From: Agrococcus baldri
GTDB lineage: Bacteria; Actinomycetota; Actinomycetes; Actinomycetales; Microbacteriaceae
DNA: 64,000 nucleotides
Assembly (NCBI GenBank): GCA_900114805.1
Contig: FOZN01000003.1
Location: forward strand, 619,670-683,669
Reading direction: 5' to 3'
The notes under the pieces are model-generated. The model made no database searches. It was not told where the DNA came from and saw nothing but the letters and a program-made list of their open reading frames with translations. Of the stretch, positions 31,489 through 40,454 are shown one piece after another. The stretch's first letter is position 1, and the number at the start of each line of letters is the position of its first letter. Both the position numbers and the translations under genes were made by a program.

Positions 31489-33828
31489 ATGCGCGATCTG
31501 CGGCTCGCGCTGCCGGTCGCGATCGCGTGGGCAGTGCTGGCGGTGCTCAGCTCGCACGCTGCGCTGCTCGGGGCGGCAGCCGTCTCCGCCGCAGGCGCTG
31601 CTGCAGCGGCGCTGCTCGCGGCCCACCTGCTGGAGCGGTGCTCGGCGCCGCCGGGTGCGACGGGCCCGTCGGGCGACCTCGTGGGCCGGCTCTCCCGCTT
31701 CGTCACCGCGCGGCGCACCGTCGCGGCGCTGCGCACCGTCGGCCTGGGGGCGGCACTCGCCTGCCCGCTGCTGGCCGGCGCCGACGCGGTGGTGGCGACG
31801 GATCTGGACACGTGCGATTCGCTCACCCTGCTGCTGCTCGGGCAGGCCGCGCCCACCGAGGTCCTGGTGACCGGCTGCGACGGGCAGGGCGTGCTGCGCA
31901 GCGCGATGCTGCTGCGGGTGACGGATGCGTCCCTCACCATCGGCGGCACCGCATCCGGGTCGTGCAGCGCGTGGCTCGACGGCTCCCGCTGGCTGCTCGC
32001 CTGCACCGAGCTGGAGGTCGCGCAGCCGCAGGCGTGGGCGTCGTGGGCGGCGCCGCTGCGCGACGGCCTGCTGCGGGCTTCGGCGCAGCTGCCGGGCGTG
32101 GGCGGCGAGCTGCTGCCGGGCCTGGCGATCGGCGACGAGCGGCGAGTGAGCCCGCTGCTGCGCACCGCGATGCTCGACACGGGCCTCTCGCACCTCACCG
32201 CCGTCTCCGGGGCGAACTGCGTGATCGTGGTCGGCATCGCCTTCCAGTCCGCGGCGGCGCTCGGCGCGAGGCGGGTCGTGCGCGTCGGTGCGGCGGCCGC
32301 GGCACTGGCGGCGTTCGTCGTGCTCGTCACGCCGGAGCCCTCGGTGGTCCGGGCGGCCACCATGGCCTCGATCGGGCTGCTCGGCATCGTCACCGGGCGC
32401 AGGGCGGGCGCGATCGCGCTGCTGTCGCTGGCGGTGCTGGTGGTGCTCGCCCTGCAGCCGCACATGGCCACGAGCGTCGGCTTCGCGCTCTCGGCGCTCG
32501 CCACCTGCGGGCTCATCGTGCACGGCAGGCCCATCACGACGGTGCTCGCTCGCTGGCTGCCGACGCCGATCGCCGCGCTCATCGCGGTGCCGGTCGCGGC
32601 GCAGCTGTGGTGCCTGCCGGTGCTCGTCGCCCTCGACGCGCGCGTGAGCCTCGTCTCGGTGCTCGCGAACCTGCTGGCCGGGCCGGCCGCGCCGCTGGTC
32701 ACGGTCGTGGGGCTGGTGGCGTGCCTCGCGTCGCCGCTGGCCCCGGCCGTCGCCATCGGGCTCGCGTGGGTCGCGTGGCTGCCCGCCGCGTGGATCGCCG
32801 AGGTCGCGATGGTGTCCCAGCAGCTCCCGGCCGCCCAGGTGCCCTGGCCGGTCGCGCCCTGGGGCGTCATCGCCGCATCCGCCATGCTCGCGCTCGTCAC
32901 GATCGCCCACGCCCGGCGCCGGCTCGCACGCGGGATCGCGGCCGCGCTGGTGCTGGGGCTGGTGGTGGGACTCGGCGCCGCGTGGCCGAGCATCCGGATG
33001 GGCACCCTCGCTGACTGGCGCATCGCGCAGTGCGACGTCGGGCAGGGCAGCGCCACCCTCGTGCGCCACGAGGGCGCCGTCGTGCTCGTCGACGCCGGGC
33101 CGGAGCCCGCCCGCATCGACGGGTGCCTGCGCACGCTGGGCGTGGGGCGCATCGACCTGCTCGTGCTGACCCACTTCGACCTCGACCACGCCGGCGGCTC
33201 ACCGGCGCTGGCCGGACGAGTGGGGCTGCTCGTGCACGGGCCGCTCGACGAGCGGGCGCTGCCGACGGTCGAGGAGCTCGCGGTCGGCGGTGCAGCGACG
33301 CAGGAGGCGCGGCGCGGTGACGCCTGGCAGGTGGGCGGCATCCGCGTCGAGGCGCTCTGGCCGATGGGCGAGCACGAGCCCGGCAACGACGCGAGCGTCG
33401 CGGTCAGCATCGACCTGCCCGATGCCGGCAGCGGCGCGGGCACGAGCGCCGCAGCGGGCGATGGCGAGGGCATGCTCGAGCTCATCGTGCTCGGCGACCT
33501 GAGCGCGCGGCCGCAGTCGCGGCTGCTGCGCGCCGGCATCCCGCCCGCCGCCGTCGTGGTCGTGGCTCACCACGGATCGGCCGATCAGCTGCCAGCCCTG
33601 TACCGCGACGTCGGCGCCGTCGTCGGACTCATCGGCGTCGGCGAGAACGACTACGGGCACCCGACGGATGCGGCCCTGCGTCTCGTGCAGGAAGCCGGCG
33701 GCGTGCCGCTGCGCACGGACGAGCTCGGCATCATCGCCCTCGCGGTCGACGAGTCGGGCGTGCGGGTGTGGTCGGAGCGCACGGTGTCCACCCCGACAGC
33801 GTCTGCCGCGGTGGGCGGCTCCCCGTAG
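31489..33828 (+). CDS. comEC: ComEC/Rec2 DNA uptake channel
   Basis: Product of 779 aa from ATG 31489; GTG 31441 is an alternative. About ten membrane helices carry the Competence domain (LLPGLAIGDERRVSPLLRTAMLDTGLSHLTAVSGANCVIVVG). The C-terminal metallo-beta-lactamase domain has LTHFDLDHAGG, AHHGSADQL and ENDYGHP, thought to degrade the non-transported strand. The N-terminal ~60 residues form extra hydrophobic segments. It imports single-stranded DNA across the membrane. Its TAG stop is part of the holA -10 box. Confidence 0.94.
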   Translation: MRDLRLALPVAIAWAVLAVLSSHAALLGAAAVSAAGAAAAALLAAHLLERCSAPPGATGPSGDLVGRLSRFVTARRTVAALRTVGLGAALACPLLAGADAVVATDLDTCDSLTLLLLGQAAPTEVLVTGCDGQGVLRSAMLLRVTDASLTIGGTASGSCSAWLDGSRWLLACTELEVAQPQAWASWAAPLRDGLLRASAQLPGVGGELLPGLAIGDERRVSPLLRTAMLDTGLSHLTAVSGANCVIVVGIAFQSAAALGARRVVRVGAAAAALAAFVVLVTPEPSVVRAATMASIGLLGIVTGRRAGAIALLSLAVLVVLALQPHMATSVGFALSALATCGLIVHGRPITTVLARWLPTPIAALIAVPVAAQLWCLPVLVALDARVSLVSVLANLLAGPAAPLVTVVGLVACLASPLAPAVAIGLAWVAWLPAAWIAEVAMVSQQLPAAQVPWPVAPWGVIAASAMLALVTIAHARRRLARGIAAALVLGLVVGLGAAWPSIRMGTLADWRIAQCDVGQGSATLVRHEGAVVLVDAGPEPARIDGCLRTLGVGRIDLLVLTHFDLDHAGGSPALAGRVGLLVHGPLDERALPTVEELAVGGAATQEARRGDAWQVGGIRVEALWPMGEHEPGNDASVAVSIDLPDAGSGAGTSAAAGDGEGMLELIVLGDLSARPQSRLLRAGIPPAAVVVVAHHGSADQLPALYRDVGAVVGLIGVGENDYGHPTDAALRLVQEAGGVPLRTDELGIIALAVDESGVRVWSERTVSTPTASAAVGGSP

Positions 33829-33831
33829 GCT
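33826..33831 (+). promoter_or_regulatory. -10 box, leaderless start of holA
   Basis: TAGGCT, 7 nt, then ATG 33839. The TAG of the box is also the comEC stop codon. Confidence 0.55.
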
Positions 33832-33838
33832 GGTGCGC

Positions 33839-34831
33839 ATGGCGCAGAGCATCCCCAAGATTGGCTGGGAGCAGGTGTCGCCTGCACCCGTCGTGCTGGT
33901 GTTCGGCAAGGAGTCGTTCCTCGCCGACCGCGCCATGCAGCGGCTCAAGTCGCTGCTGGTGATGGAGGATCCGGAGCTCGAGGTGAGCGACCTCGACGCC
34001 GGCCAGTACAGCGACGGCGCGCTCGAGCTGATCGCCAGCCCCTCGCTGTTCGACGAGCCCCGTCTGGTGCGGGTCGCGAACGGCGTCAAGGCGACGGATG
34101 CGTTCATCACCGACGTGCTCCGCTACCTCGAGCAGCCCGTCGACGGCACCACGCTCGTCATCCGGCATGATGGCTCGACCGTGCGCGGCAAGAAGATGCT
34201 CGACGCGATCCGCAGGACGTCCGGCGCCCTCGAGGTCGCGTGTCTGCCGCTGGGCAAGGGCGACATGGTGCCCTTCGCCCGGAACGAGCTGCGCATGCTC
34301 GAGCGCGAGGCGACGCCGGGCGCGATCGCCGCGCTCGTCGACGCGTTCCACACCGACATCGCCGAGCTCGCCAATGCCATCCGCCAGGTGGTGCTCGACA
34401 CCGAGGGCCCGGTGACCGAGCAGGTCGTGCGCACCTACTACGCCGGCCGCGTCGAGACCACCGCCTTCGCCGTGGTCGACGCCGTCATCGCCGGCGATGT
34501 CGCGCGGGCGCTCGTCACGCTGCGGCAGGCGATCGCCACGGGCGCCGACCCGGTGCCGATCGTCGCCGCCTTCGCGATGCGCTACCGACAGCTCGCGAAG
34601 GTCTCCGGCGCCACCGGCGGCGGCCCCCAGGTCGCGCGGCAGCTCGGCATGCAGGACTGGCAGCTGAACAACGCCCGCAAGGATCTGCGCGGCTTCACCG
34701 ATGCGAAGCTGTGTGACGCGATCGAGGCGATCGCGCACGCCGACCATGCCGTCAAGGGCTTCGAGCGCGACCCGCAGCACGCCGTCGAGCGGCTGGTGCG
34801 CCAGCTCGCCGAGAGCCGCGCCGCCGTCTGA
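33839..34831 (+). CDS. holA: DNA polymerase III subunit delta
   Basis: Product of 330 aa with the HolA pattern: VVLVFGKESFLADRAMQRLKSLL at the N-terminus, FDEPRLVRVANGVKATDAFITDVLRYLEQPVDGTTLVIRHDG in domain I-II, and the C-terminal clamp-loader lid with ALVTLRQAIATGADPVPIVAAFAMRYRQLAKV. As delta it opens the beta clamp within the clamp loader. The linkage comEA-comEC-holA-rpsT is standard in Gram-positive bacteria. Confidence 0.95.
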   Translation: MAQSIPKIGWEQVSPAPVVLVFGKESFLADRAMQRLKSLLVMEDPELEVSDLDAGQYSDGALELIASPSLFDEPRLVRVANGVKATDAFITDVLRYLEQPVDGTTLVIRHDGSTVRGKKMLDAIRRTSGALEVACLPLGKGDMVPFARNELRMLEREATPGAIAALVDAFHTDIAELANAIRQVVLDTEGPVTEQVVRTYYAGRVETTAFAVVDAVIAGDVARALVTLRQAIATGADPVPIVAAFAMRYRQLAKVSGATGGGPQVARQLGMQDWQLNNARKDLRGFTDAKLCDAIEAIAHADHAVKGFERDPQHAVERLVRQLAESRAAV

Positions 34832-35124
34832 CCCGGGCTTGCCGGGGCATGGCCGCGAGCCGGTCCTGACCAGAGGAAGAGTCTCGAGCAGAGGACGATT
34901 TCTCCTTGATTCGCGACGGATCGCCGATTGCTCCTCGATTCGCGACAGGTCCCGCTCCGTCCGCTGCTCGCGACGCCGGATCGCGCTGGAGCGGTAGCGC
35001 TGGCGCGGCAGCACCGACCTGCAGGCGCCTGCCAACGCAGAAGCGGGGCCCCATCAGGGACCCCGCTTCGAAGCGTGCGGCTCTGCAAGCAGAGTGTGCA
35101 GCGCAGCGCAGTGTGGCTAGCAGC
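34832..35124. other. Longest gene-free stretch
   Basis: 293 bp between holA and the converging rpsT gene. It holds a small CCCGG/CCGGG hairpin just after holA, a 16-bp near-repeat CTCCTTGATTCGCGAC / CTCCTCGATTCGCGAC (34902-34917 and 34931-34946, 29 bp apart), and the rpsT terminator hairpin. No tRNA or other known RNA was recognised. Confidence 0.5.
35040..35069 (-). terminator. rpsT terminator hairpin
   Basis: GAAGCGGGG (35040-35048) pairs with CCCCGCTTC (35061-35069), with a loop region CCCCATCAGGGA that can extend the stem. It lies 55 nt beyond the rpsT stop on the minus strand. There is no U tract. Confidence 0.65.
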
Positions 35125-35385
35125 TCAGAGCGCTGCGACCTGCTTGGCGATCGCCGACTTGCGGTTCGCCGCCTGGTTCTTGTGGATGACACCCTTCGAC
35201 ACGGCCTTGTCGAGCTTGCGCGTGGCAACGGTGACCTTCGCCTGTGCGGCGTCCTTGTCGCCGGCGGCGATGGCCTTGTTGGCCTCGCGCACAGCGGTGC
35301 GGAGCTCGCTCTTCAGCGCGCGGTTGCGGTCGGTGGCCTTCTGGTTCGTCAGAATGCGCTTGATCTGCGACTTGATGTTCGCCAT
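35125..35385 (-). CDS. rpsT: 30S ribosomal protein S20
   Basis: Product of 86 aa, the usual length, beginning [30 protein letters not shown] and ending [13 protein letters not shown]. Very Lys/Arg/Ala-rich helical protein that binds the 5' domain of 16S rRNA. It is transcribed against holA and divergently from lepA. A TAGCAT box (35502-35497, minus) may be its promoter. Confidence 0.98.
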   Translation of the reverse strand: MANIKSQIKRILTNQKATDRNRALKSELRTAVREANKAIAAGDKDAAQAKVTVATRKLDKAVSKGVIHKNQAANRKSAIAKQVAAL

Positions 35386-35616
35386 GGTGTCCTGTCTTGG
35401 TTGAAACGTGGTGTGGCGGCGGCTTGCGCTCGAGCGAGCCCGCCGCGACCCGGTCCCGCGCGACGGGCGCGCAGGAACAGGGGAAGCCAACGAATGATGC
35501 TATCAGCGGGCGGGCTTCGATCGCAACGCGAGCCGACGCATCCGCTGTGGAAGAATGGACTTTTCGCACCGCCCACTTCCGGCGGCCCCGCTGAGCTTCC
35601 CAGACGAGAAGGACCC

Positions 35617-37467
35617 GTGAGCCCCCGAGCGACCAAGGCACTCCAGCCTGCCGCGACCGACCCGGCGCAGATCCGCAACTTCTGCATCATCGCGCACATC
35701 GACCACGGCAAGTCGACCCTCGCCGACCGCATGCTGCAGCTGACGGGCGTCGTCGACGACCGCTCGATGCGGGCGCAGTACCTCGACCGCATGGACATCG
35801 AGCGCGAGCGCGGCATCACCATCAAGTCGCAGGCCGTGCGGATGCCGTGGGAGCTCGAGGGGGAGACCTTCGCGCTCAACATGATCGACACGCCCGGCCA
35901 CGTCGACTTCACCTACGAGGTGAGCCGCTCGCTCGCCGCGTGCGAGGGCGCGATCCTGCTGGTCGACGCCGCGCAGGGCATCGAGGCGCAGACCCTCGCC
36001 AATCTCTACCTGGCGATGGAGAACGACCTCGAGATCATCCCGGTGCTCAACAAGATCGACCTGCCCGCCGCCGACCCCGAGAAGTATGCGGCCGAGATCG
36101 CGGGCCTGATCGGCGGCGACCCGGCAGACGTGCTGCGCGTGAGCGGCAAGACCGGCGAGGGCGTCGAGGCGCTGCTCGACCGCGTCGTGCGCACCATCCC
36201 GGCACCGGTGGGCGAGGTCGACGGGCCGGCCCGCGCGATGATCTTCGACTCCGTCTACGACTCCTACCGCGGCGTCATCACCTACGTGCGCATGGTCGAC
36301 GGCAGGCTGACGCCGCGCGAGCAGATCCAGATGATGTCGACCGGCACCAAGCACGAGCTGCTCGAGATCGGCGTCTCGAGCCCCGAGCCGAAGCCCTCCG
36401 AGGGCCTCGCGGCCGGCGAGGTCGGCTACCTGATCACCGGCGTGAAGGACGTGCGCCTGTCGAAGGTCGGCGACACGATCACGACCGCCAGGAATGCCGC
36501 CGAGCGGCCGCTGCAGGGCTACGCCGACCCGAAGCCGATGGTCTTCTCAGGCATCTACCCGATCGACGGCAGCGACTACCCCGTGCTGCGCGAGGCGCTC
36601 GACAAGCTCAAGCTGTCGGATGCGGCGCTCGTCTACGAGCCGGAGACCTCGGTCGCGCTCGGGTTCGGGTTCCGCTGCGGGTTCCTCGGCCTGCTGCACC
36701 TGGAGATCATCACCGAGCGGCTGCGCCGCGAGTTCGACCTCGACCTGATCGCCACCGCCCCGAGCGTGATCTACCAGGTGCAGACCGAGGATCGCGGCAT
36801 CCACACCGTGACGAACCCGTCGGAGTTCCCTGAGGGCAAGATCCACTCGGTGGTCGAGCCGATGGTGCGCGCGACGATCCTGGCGCCGAAGGACTACGTG
36901 GGCGCGATCATGGAGCTCTGCCAGTCGCGCCGCGGCACCCTGAACGGCATGGAGTACCTCTCGGAGGACCGCGTCGAGCTGCGCTACCGGCTGCCGCTGG
37001 GCGAGATCGTCTTCGACTTCTTCGACCAGCTGAAGTCGAAGACCCAGGGCTACGCCTCGCTCGACTACGAGGTCGACGGCGAGGAGGAGGGCGACCTGGT
37101 GAAGGTCGACATCCTCCTGCAGGGCGAGCAGGTGGATGCGTTCAGTGCCATCGTGCACCGCGACAAGGCCTACGCCTACGGCGTGCTGATGGCCGGCAAG
37201 CTGCGCGAGCTCATCCCTCGGCAGCAGTTCGAGGTGCCCATCCAGGCAGCGGTCGGCGCCCGCATCATCGCCCGCGAGACCATCCGCGCCATCCGCAAGG
37301 ATGTGCTCGCCAAGTGCTACGGCGGCGACATCTCCCGCAAGCGCAAGCTGCTGGAGAAGCAGAAGGAGGGCAAGAAGCGGATGAAGATGGTCGGCCGCGT
37401 GGAGGTGCCGCAGGAGGCGTTCATCGCCGCGCTCTCCAGCGGCGAGACGAAGAAGGACGCCAAATGA
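35617..37467 (+). CDS. lepA: Elongation factor 4 (LepA)
   Basis: Product of 616 aa. G1 is [11 protein letters not shown]2 region [12 protein letters not shown]3 DTPGHVDF, G4 NKIDLP; EF-G-like domains follow and the LepA-specific C-terminal domain ends [39 protein letters not shown]. The GTG start at 35617 is chosen as the first start that fits the family; GAGAAGGA lies upstream. LepA is a ribosome-binding GTPase that affects 30S assembly and elongation under stress. First gene of a run with the DUF1990 gene and hemW. Confidence 0.97.
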   Translation: MSPRATKALQPAATDPAQIRNFCIIAHIDHGKSTLADRMLQLTGVVDDRSMRAQYLDRMDIERERGITIKSQAVRMPWELEGETFALNMIDTPGHVDFTYEVSRSLAACEGAILLVDAAQGIEAQTLANLYLAMENDLEIIPVLNKIDLPAADPEKYAAEIAGLIGGDPADVLRVSGKTGEGVEALLDRVVRTIPAPVGEVDGPARAMIFDSVYDSYRGVITYVRMVDGRLTPREQIQMMSTGTKHELLEIGVSSPEPKPSEGLAAGEVGYLITGVKDVRLSKVGDTITTARNAAERPLQGYADPKPMVFSGIYPIDGSDYPVLREALDKLKLSDAALVYEPETSVALGFGFRCGFLGLLHLEIITERLRREFDLDLIATAPSVIYQVQTEDRGIHTVTNPSEFPEGKIHSVVEPMVRATILAPKDYVGAIMELCQSRRGTLNGMEYLSEDRVELRYRLPLGEIVFDFFDQLKSKTQGYASLDYEVDGEEEGDLVKVDILLQGEQVDAFSAIVHRDKAYAYGVLMAGKLRELIPRQQFEVPIQAAVGARIIARETIRAIRKDVLAKCYGGDISRKRKLLEKQKEGKKRMKMVGRVEVPQEAFIAALSSGETKKDAK

Positions 37468-37480
37468 TGAGGACGGCACG

Positions 37481-38119
37481 GTGAGCACACCTATCCGCGA
37501 TCGCGCGACGAACTACGGCTCGGTCGGCGCCACCGCGCACTTCGACTTCCACCGCTTCCCGCCCAAAGGCTTCGAGGTGGTGCAGCTGCGCAGCCGCATC
37601 GGCCACGGACGCCCGCGCTATGACGCGGCGGTGGCGGCGCTGCGCACCTGGAAGATCCAGCGGCTCGCCGGCATCGAGGTCGACGTGGTCGGCACCGAGG
37701 AGGGCACCGTCTACCGCCCGGTCGGCTTCGACGGCACCGAGGCCACCCGCGCCGCGAGCATCGAGCCGCAGCAGGACTTCGGCCCGGACGGCGAGCCCTT
37801 CCTGCAGCCGGGCGACTCGGTCGACCAGCGCATCAGCGTGCTCGGGGTGCAGATCCACGCCCCCATGCGCGTGATCGCGGTCGAGGATGAGGCGAACAGC
37901 CACGGCGTCATCCTCGGCACCCTCGAGGGCCACCCGGAGGCCGGCGAGGAGCGCTTCACGATCGAGATCGTCGAGGACGAGACCGTCTTCCTGCACTTCC
38001 GCGCCATCGTGCGCAGCGCCAAGTGGTGGGTCAAGCTGGGTGCTCCGGCGGCCAAGGCCACCCGTGCGAGGTACCACGACCGCTACATGGATGTGCTGCG
38101 GTCGATCGACGTGCGCTGA
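37481..38119 (+). CDS. DUF1990 family protein
   Basis: Product of 212 aa from GTG 37481, 13 nt after lepA. It shows the DUF1990 pattern: TNYGSVGAT, then GFEVVQLRSRIGHGRPRYDAAVAALRTWKIQRLAGIEV, then GVLGTLEGHPEAGEERFTIE-like GVILGTLEGHPEAGEERFTIEIVEDETVFLHFRAIVR and the end ARYHDRYMDVLRSI. The fold is predicted to be a SRPBCC-like beta-rich domain with no known function. It overlaps no neighbour but lies tightly between lepA and hemW. Confidence 0.88.
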   Translation: MSTPIRDRATNYGSVGATAHFDFHRFPPKGFEVVQLRSRIGHGRPRYDAAVAALRTWKIQRLAGIEVDVVGTEEGTVYRPVGFDGTEATRAASIEPQQDFGPDGEPFLQPGDSVDQRISVLGVQIHAPMRVIAVEDEANSHGVILGTLEGHPEAGEERFTIEIVEDETVFLHFRAIVRSAKWWVKLGAPAAKATRARYHDRYMDVLRSIDVR

Positions 38120-38121
38120 CC

Positions 38122-39327
38122 GTGGGACGCCTGCCTGAGGGCGAGCCCGCGCCGGCCGACGGCGCGCTGCCCGCCGGCACCGCGGCCGATGCGCCCTTCG
38201 GGGCCTACATCCACGTGCCGTTCTGCTCGGTGCGCTGCGGCTACTGCGACTTCAACACCTACACCGCCGACGAGCTGCGCGGCGCGACCCGTGCCGGCTA
38301 CCCGGGCGATGTCGCGAAGGAGATCGCGCTCGCCCGCACCGTGCTGGGCGAGCTCGGGCCGCTGCGCCCGATGCAGACGGTCTTCTTCGGCGGCGGCACG
38401 CCCACGCTGCTGCCCGCCGGCGACCTGGTCGCCATGCTCGAGGGCGTGACGGATGCGTTCGGCCTGGCCGAGGGCGCGGAGGTCACCACCGAGGCCAACC
38501 CCGACTCGATCGACGCGGAGGGCCTCCGCCGGCTGAAGGCCGGCGGCGTCACGCGCGTGTCCTTCGGCATGCAGTCGGCGGTGCCGCACGTGCTCGCCGC
38601 GCTCGACCGCACGCACGATCCCGCTCGCGTGCCGCAGGTGGTCGACTGGGCGCGCGATGCGGGGCTGGAGGTGAGCCTCGACCTCATCTACGGCGCACCC
38701 GGCGAATCGCAGGGCGACTGGCAGCGCTCGCTCGACGCCGTCGTCGCGATGGAGCCCGATCACGTCTCCGCGTACGCGCTGATCGTCGAGGAGGGGACGG
38801 CGCTCGCCCGCCGGATCCGGCGCGGCGAGCTGGCCGCTCCCGACGACGACCTGCAGGCCGCCATGTACGAGGCGGCGGATGCGACGCTCGCCGACGCGGG
38901 CTACACCTGGTACGAGATCTCCAACTGGGCACGGGGCGAGCGCGTCGCCCGGCACAACCTGGCCTACTGGCGCGGCCACGACTGGTGGGGCTTCGGCCCC
39001 GGCGCGCACAGCCACGTCGGCGGGGTGCGCTGGTGGAACGTCAAGCACCCCGCCGCCTACCGCGACCGACTGCTCGCCGGGGCCTCGCCCGCGCTCGCGC
39101 GCGAGGTGCTCGACGACGAGACCCGCCGCGTCGAGCGCGTGCTGCTCGAGTCGCGCATCGCCGAGGGACTGGCCATCGACGTGCTCGAGCCCGAGGGCCG
39201 GCTGGCCGTCGCCGGCCTGGTCGCGGATGGCCTGGTCGACGGAAGAGCCGCCCTCGCCGGCCGGGTGATCCCGACGCTGCGAGGGCGGCTCCTGGCCGAC
39301 GCGGTGGTGCGGCGACTGCTGCCCTGA
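38122..39327 (+). CDS. hemW: HemW-like radical SAM heme chaperone
   Basis: Product of 401 aa from GTG 38122, 2 nt after the DUF1990 stop. The radical SAM motif HVPFCSVRCGYC places Cys at 35, 39 and 42, with Tyr29 upstream. FFGGGTPTLL, EANPDSID, RVSFGMQS and the HemN C-terminal domain (HNLAYWRGHDWWGFGPGAHSHV) follow. HemW lacks the HemN second-SAM Cys in CxxxCxxCxC (the motif ends DFN here), consistent with heme binding and insertion and not coproporphyrinogen oxidation. Confidence 0.94.
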   Translation: MGRLPEGEPAPADGALPAGTAADAPFGAYIHVPFCSVRCGYCDFNTYTADELRGATRAGYPGDVAKEIALARTVLGELGPLRPMQTVFFGGGTPTLLPAGDLVAMLEGVTDAFGLAEGAEVTTEANPDSIDAEGLRRLKAGGVTRVSFGMQSAVPHVLAALDRTHDPARVPQVVDWARDAGLEVSLDLIYGAPGESQGDWQRSLDAVVAMEPDHVSAYALIVEEGTALARRIRRGELAAPDDDLQAAMYEAADATLADAGYTWYEISNWARGERVARHNLAYWRGHDWWGFGPGAHSHVGGVRWWNVKHPAAYRDRLLAGASPALAREVLDDETRRVERVLLESRIAEGLAIDVLEPEGRLAVAGLVADGLVDGRAALAGRVIPTLRGRLLADAVVRRLLP

Positions 39328-39340
39328 TGCTGGCTGCTGG

Positions 39341-40273
39341 TCAGCTGATGATGCGCCAGTTGAACGGGTAGCGGTACGAGCCGCCGTTGTTCACCCGCAT
39401 TGCGCCGATGATCGAGAAGATCACCTGCAGCAGGCCCGGCAGCCACCACAGGAGCAGCAGGATCACGCCGATGCCGACGACGCTGAGGATGGTGCCCAGG
39501 ATGAGCAGGCCGACCGTCAGGATCGTCATGAAGATGCCGAAGTTCAGCGCCTCCTTGGCCTCCTGCTTGGCGAAGGCGCTGCGGTCCTTGTAGATCATGT
39601 AGACGATCAACGGGCCGATCCAGCCGCCGTAGCCGCCGGTGACGATCGTCGAGAGACCCGAGAGGTGGCCCCACATGCCGGCGTTCTTCTCGTCGACCGG
39701 CGACATGGGCGCCGCGGCCGCGTACTGCGGCTGGCCGGGTGCGCCGTACTGGGGCTGACCGGGGGCGCCGTACTGCGGCTGACCGGGCTGGCCGTAGGGC
39801 TGCTGCTGGCCGGGCTGGCCGTAGGGCTGCTGCCCCGCTTGGCCCGGCTGCCCGTACTGCGGTGCGCTCGGGGAACCGTACTGCGGGGCGCCGGGCGAGC
39901 CGCCCGGCTGACCCTGCTGGGGCTGGCCGTAGCCGGGAGCGCTCGAGTGATGGCCCGGCTGCTGCTGGCCGTGCTGCCACTCCTGGCCGTTCGCGGCGGG
40001 CTGTCCGAAGGCAGGCTGGCCGGGGGCCGGGTCGACGGCGGGGGAGGAGAACGACTGCGCGGGCTCGCCGACGGGCGGCGCGCTGGGAGCAGCGGGCGCG
40101 CTGGGCGCCGCGTGCTGCTCGTGGGTCACCGCGAAGCCGTCCACAGGCTGCTCGGCGTCCACAGGACGCGCGGGGTCGGCGGGCTGCGACGGGTGGATCG
40201 GCTGCTCCGGGTCGACGGGCTGCCGCGCTGCGGGATCGTGCTCCTCGGGACGGGGCGCATTGGGATCGGACAT
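39341..40273 (-). CDS. DUF4870 membrane protein with Gly/Gln/Pro/Tyr-rich N-terminus
   Basis: Product of 310 aa from ATG 40273 with GAAAGG upstream. The first ~200 residues are low-complexity: Asp/Pro/Gln-rich, then repeated GQPQYGAPGQP-type units. The DUF4870 domain follows (KNAGMWGHLSGLSTIVTGGYGGWIGPLIVYMIYKDRS, AKEALNFGIFMTILTVGLLILGTIL, and WWLPGLLQVIFSIIGAM), with three to four membrane helices. The disordered tail would face the cytosol. Function unknown; convergent with hemW. Confidence 0.88.
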   Translation of the reverse strand: MSDPNAPRPEEHDPAARQPVDPEQPIHPSQPADPARPVDAEQPVDGFAVTHEQHAAPSAPAAPSAPPVGEPAQSFSSPAVDPAPGQPAFGQPAANGQEWQHGQQQPGHHSSAPGYGQPQQGQPGGSPGAPQYGSPSAPQYGQPGQAGQQPYGQPGQQQPYGQPGQPQYGAPGQPQYGAPGQPQYAAAAPMSPVDEKNAGMWGHLSGLSTIVTGGYGGWIGPLIVYMIYKDRSAFAKQEAKEALNFGIFMTILTVGLLILGTILSVVGIGVILLLLWWLPGLLQVIFSIIGAMRVNNGGSYRYPFNWRIIS

Positions 40274-40381
40274 GGCTTGCCTTTCGTGGATGATCGTCGC
40301 GGAGCCGCTGGGGGGCGGTCCCGCTGCGCCCATTGTGCGCCCTCTCGGCTGAAAGTCGGATGCGAGCAGGGCGGGTCGCGA

Positions 40382-40413
40382 TAGGATTGGCAGTCAGCAG
40401 TCGAGAGTGCCAG
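40382..40413 (+). promoter_or_regulatory. hrcA promoter with degenerate CIRCE operator
   Basis: TAGGAT (40382-40387) is the likely -10. Overlapping its end is TTGGCAGTC (40387-40395), then 9 nt, then GAGTGCCAG (40405-40413). The CIRCE consensus is TTAGCACTC-N9-GAGTGCTAA; spacing is exact and 14 of 18 arm bases match. It fits HrcA autorepression. Confidence 0.65.
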
Positions 40414-40454
40414 GGCGCGGCGCAGAGCCGCCGCCCGCAGCGAGAGGAGCGTGG

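Noticed and set aside
28167..33539. 1790-aa minus-strand open frame
   Set aside because: It runs antisense to leuS, comEA and comEC; its composition (Arg/His/Ala/Val-rich, no domain) is that of a shadow.
30837..33828. Natural competence as an active trait
   Set aside because: comEA and comEC are present, but these genes are widespread in bacteria not known to transform; presence alone does not show uptake.
34902..34946. Two 16-bp near-repeats as a possible CRISPR or att remnant
   Set aside because: Only two copies, 29 bp apart, no third unit and no nearby cas or integrase gene.
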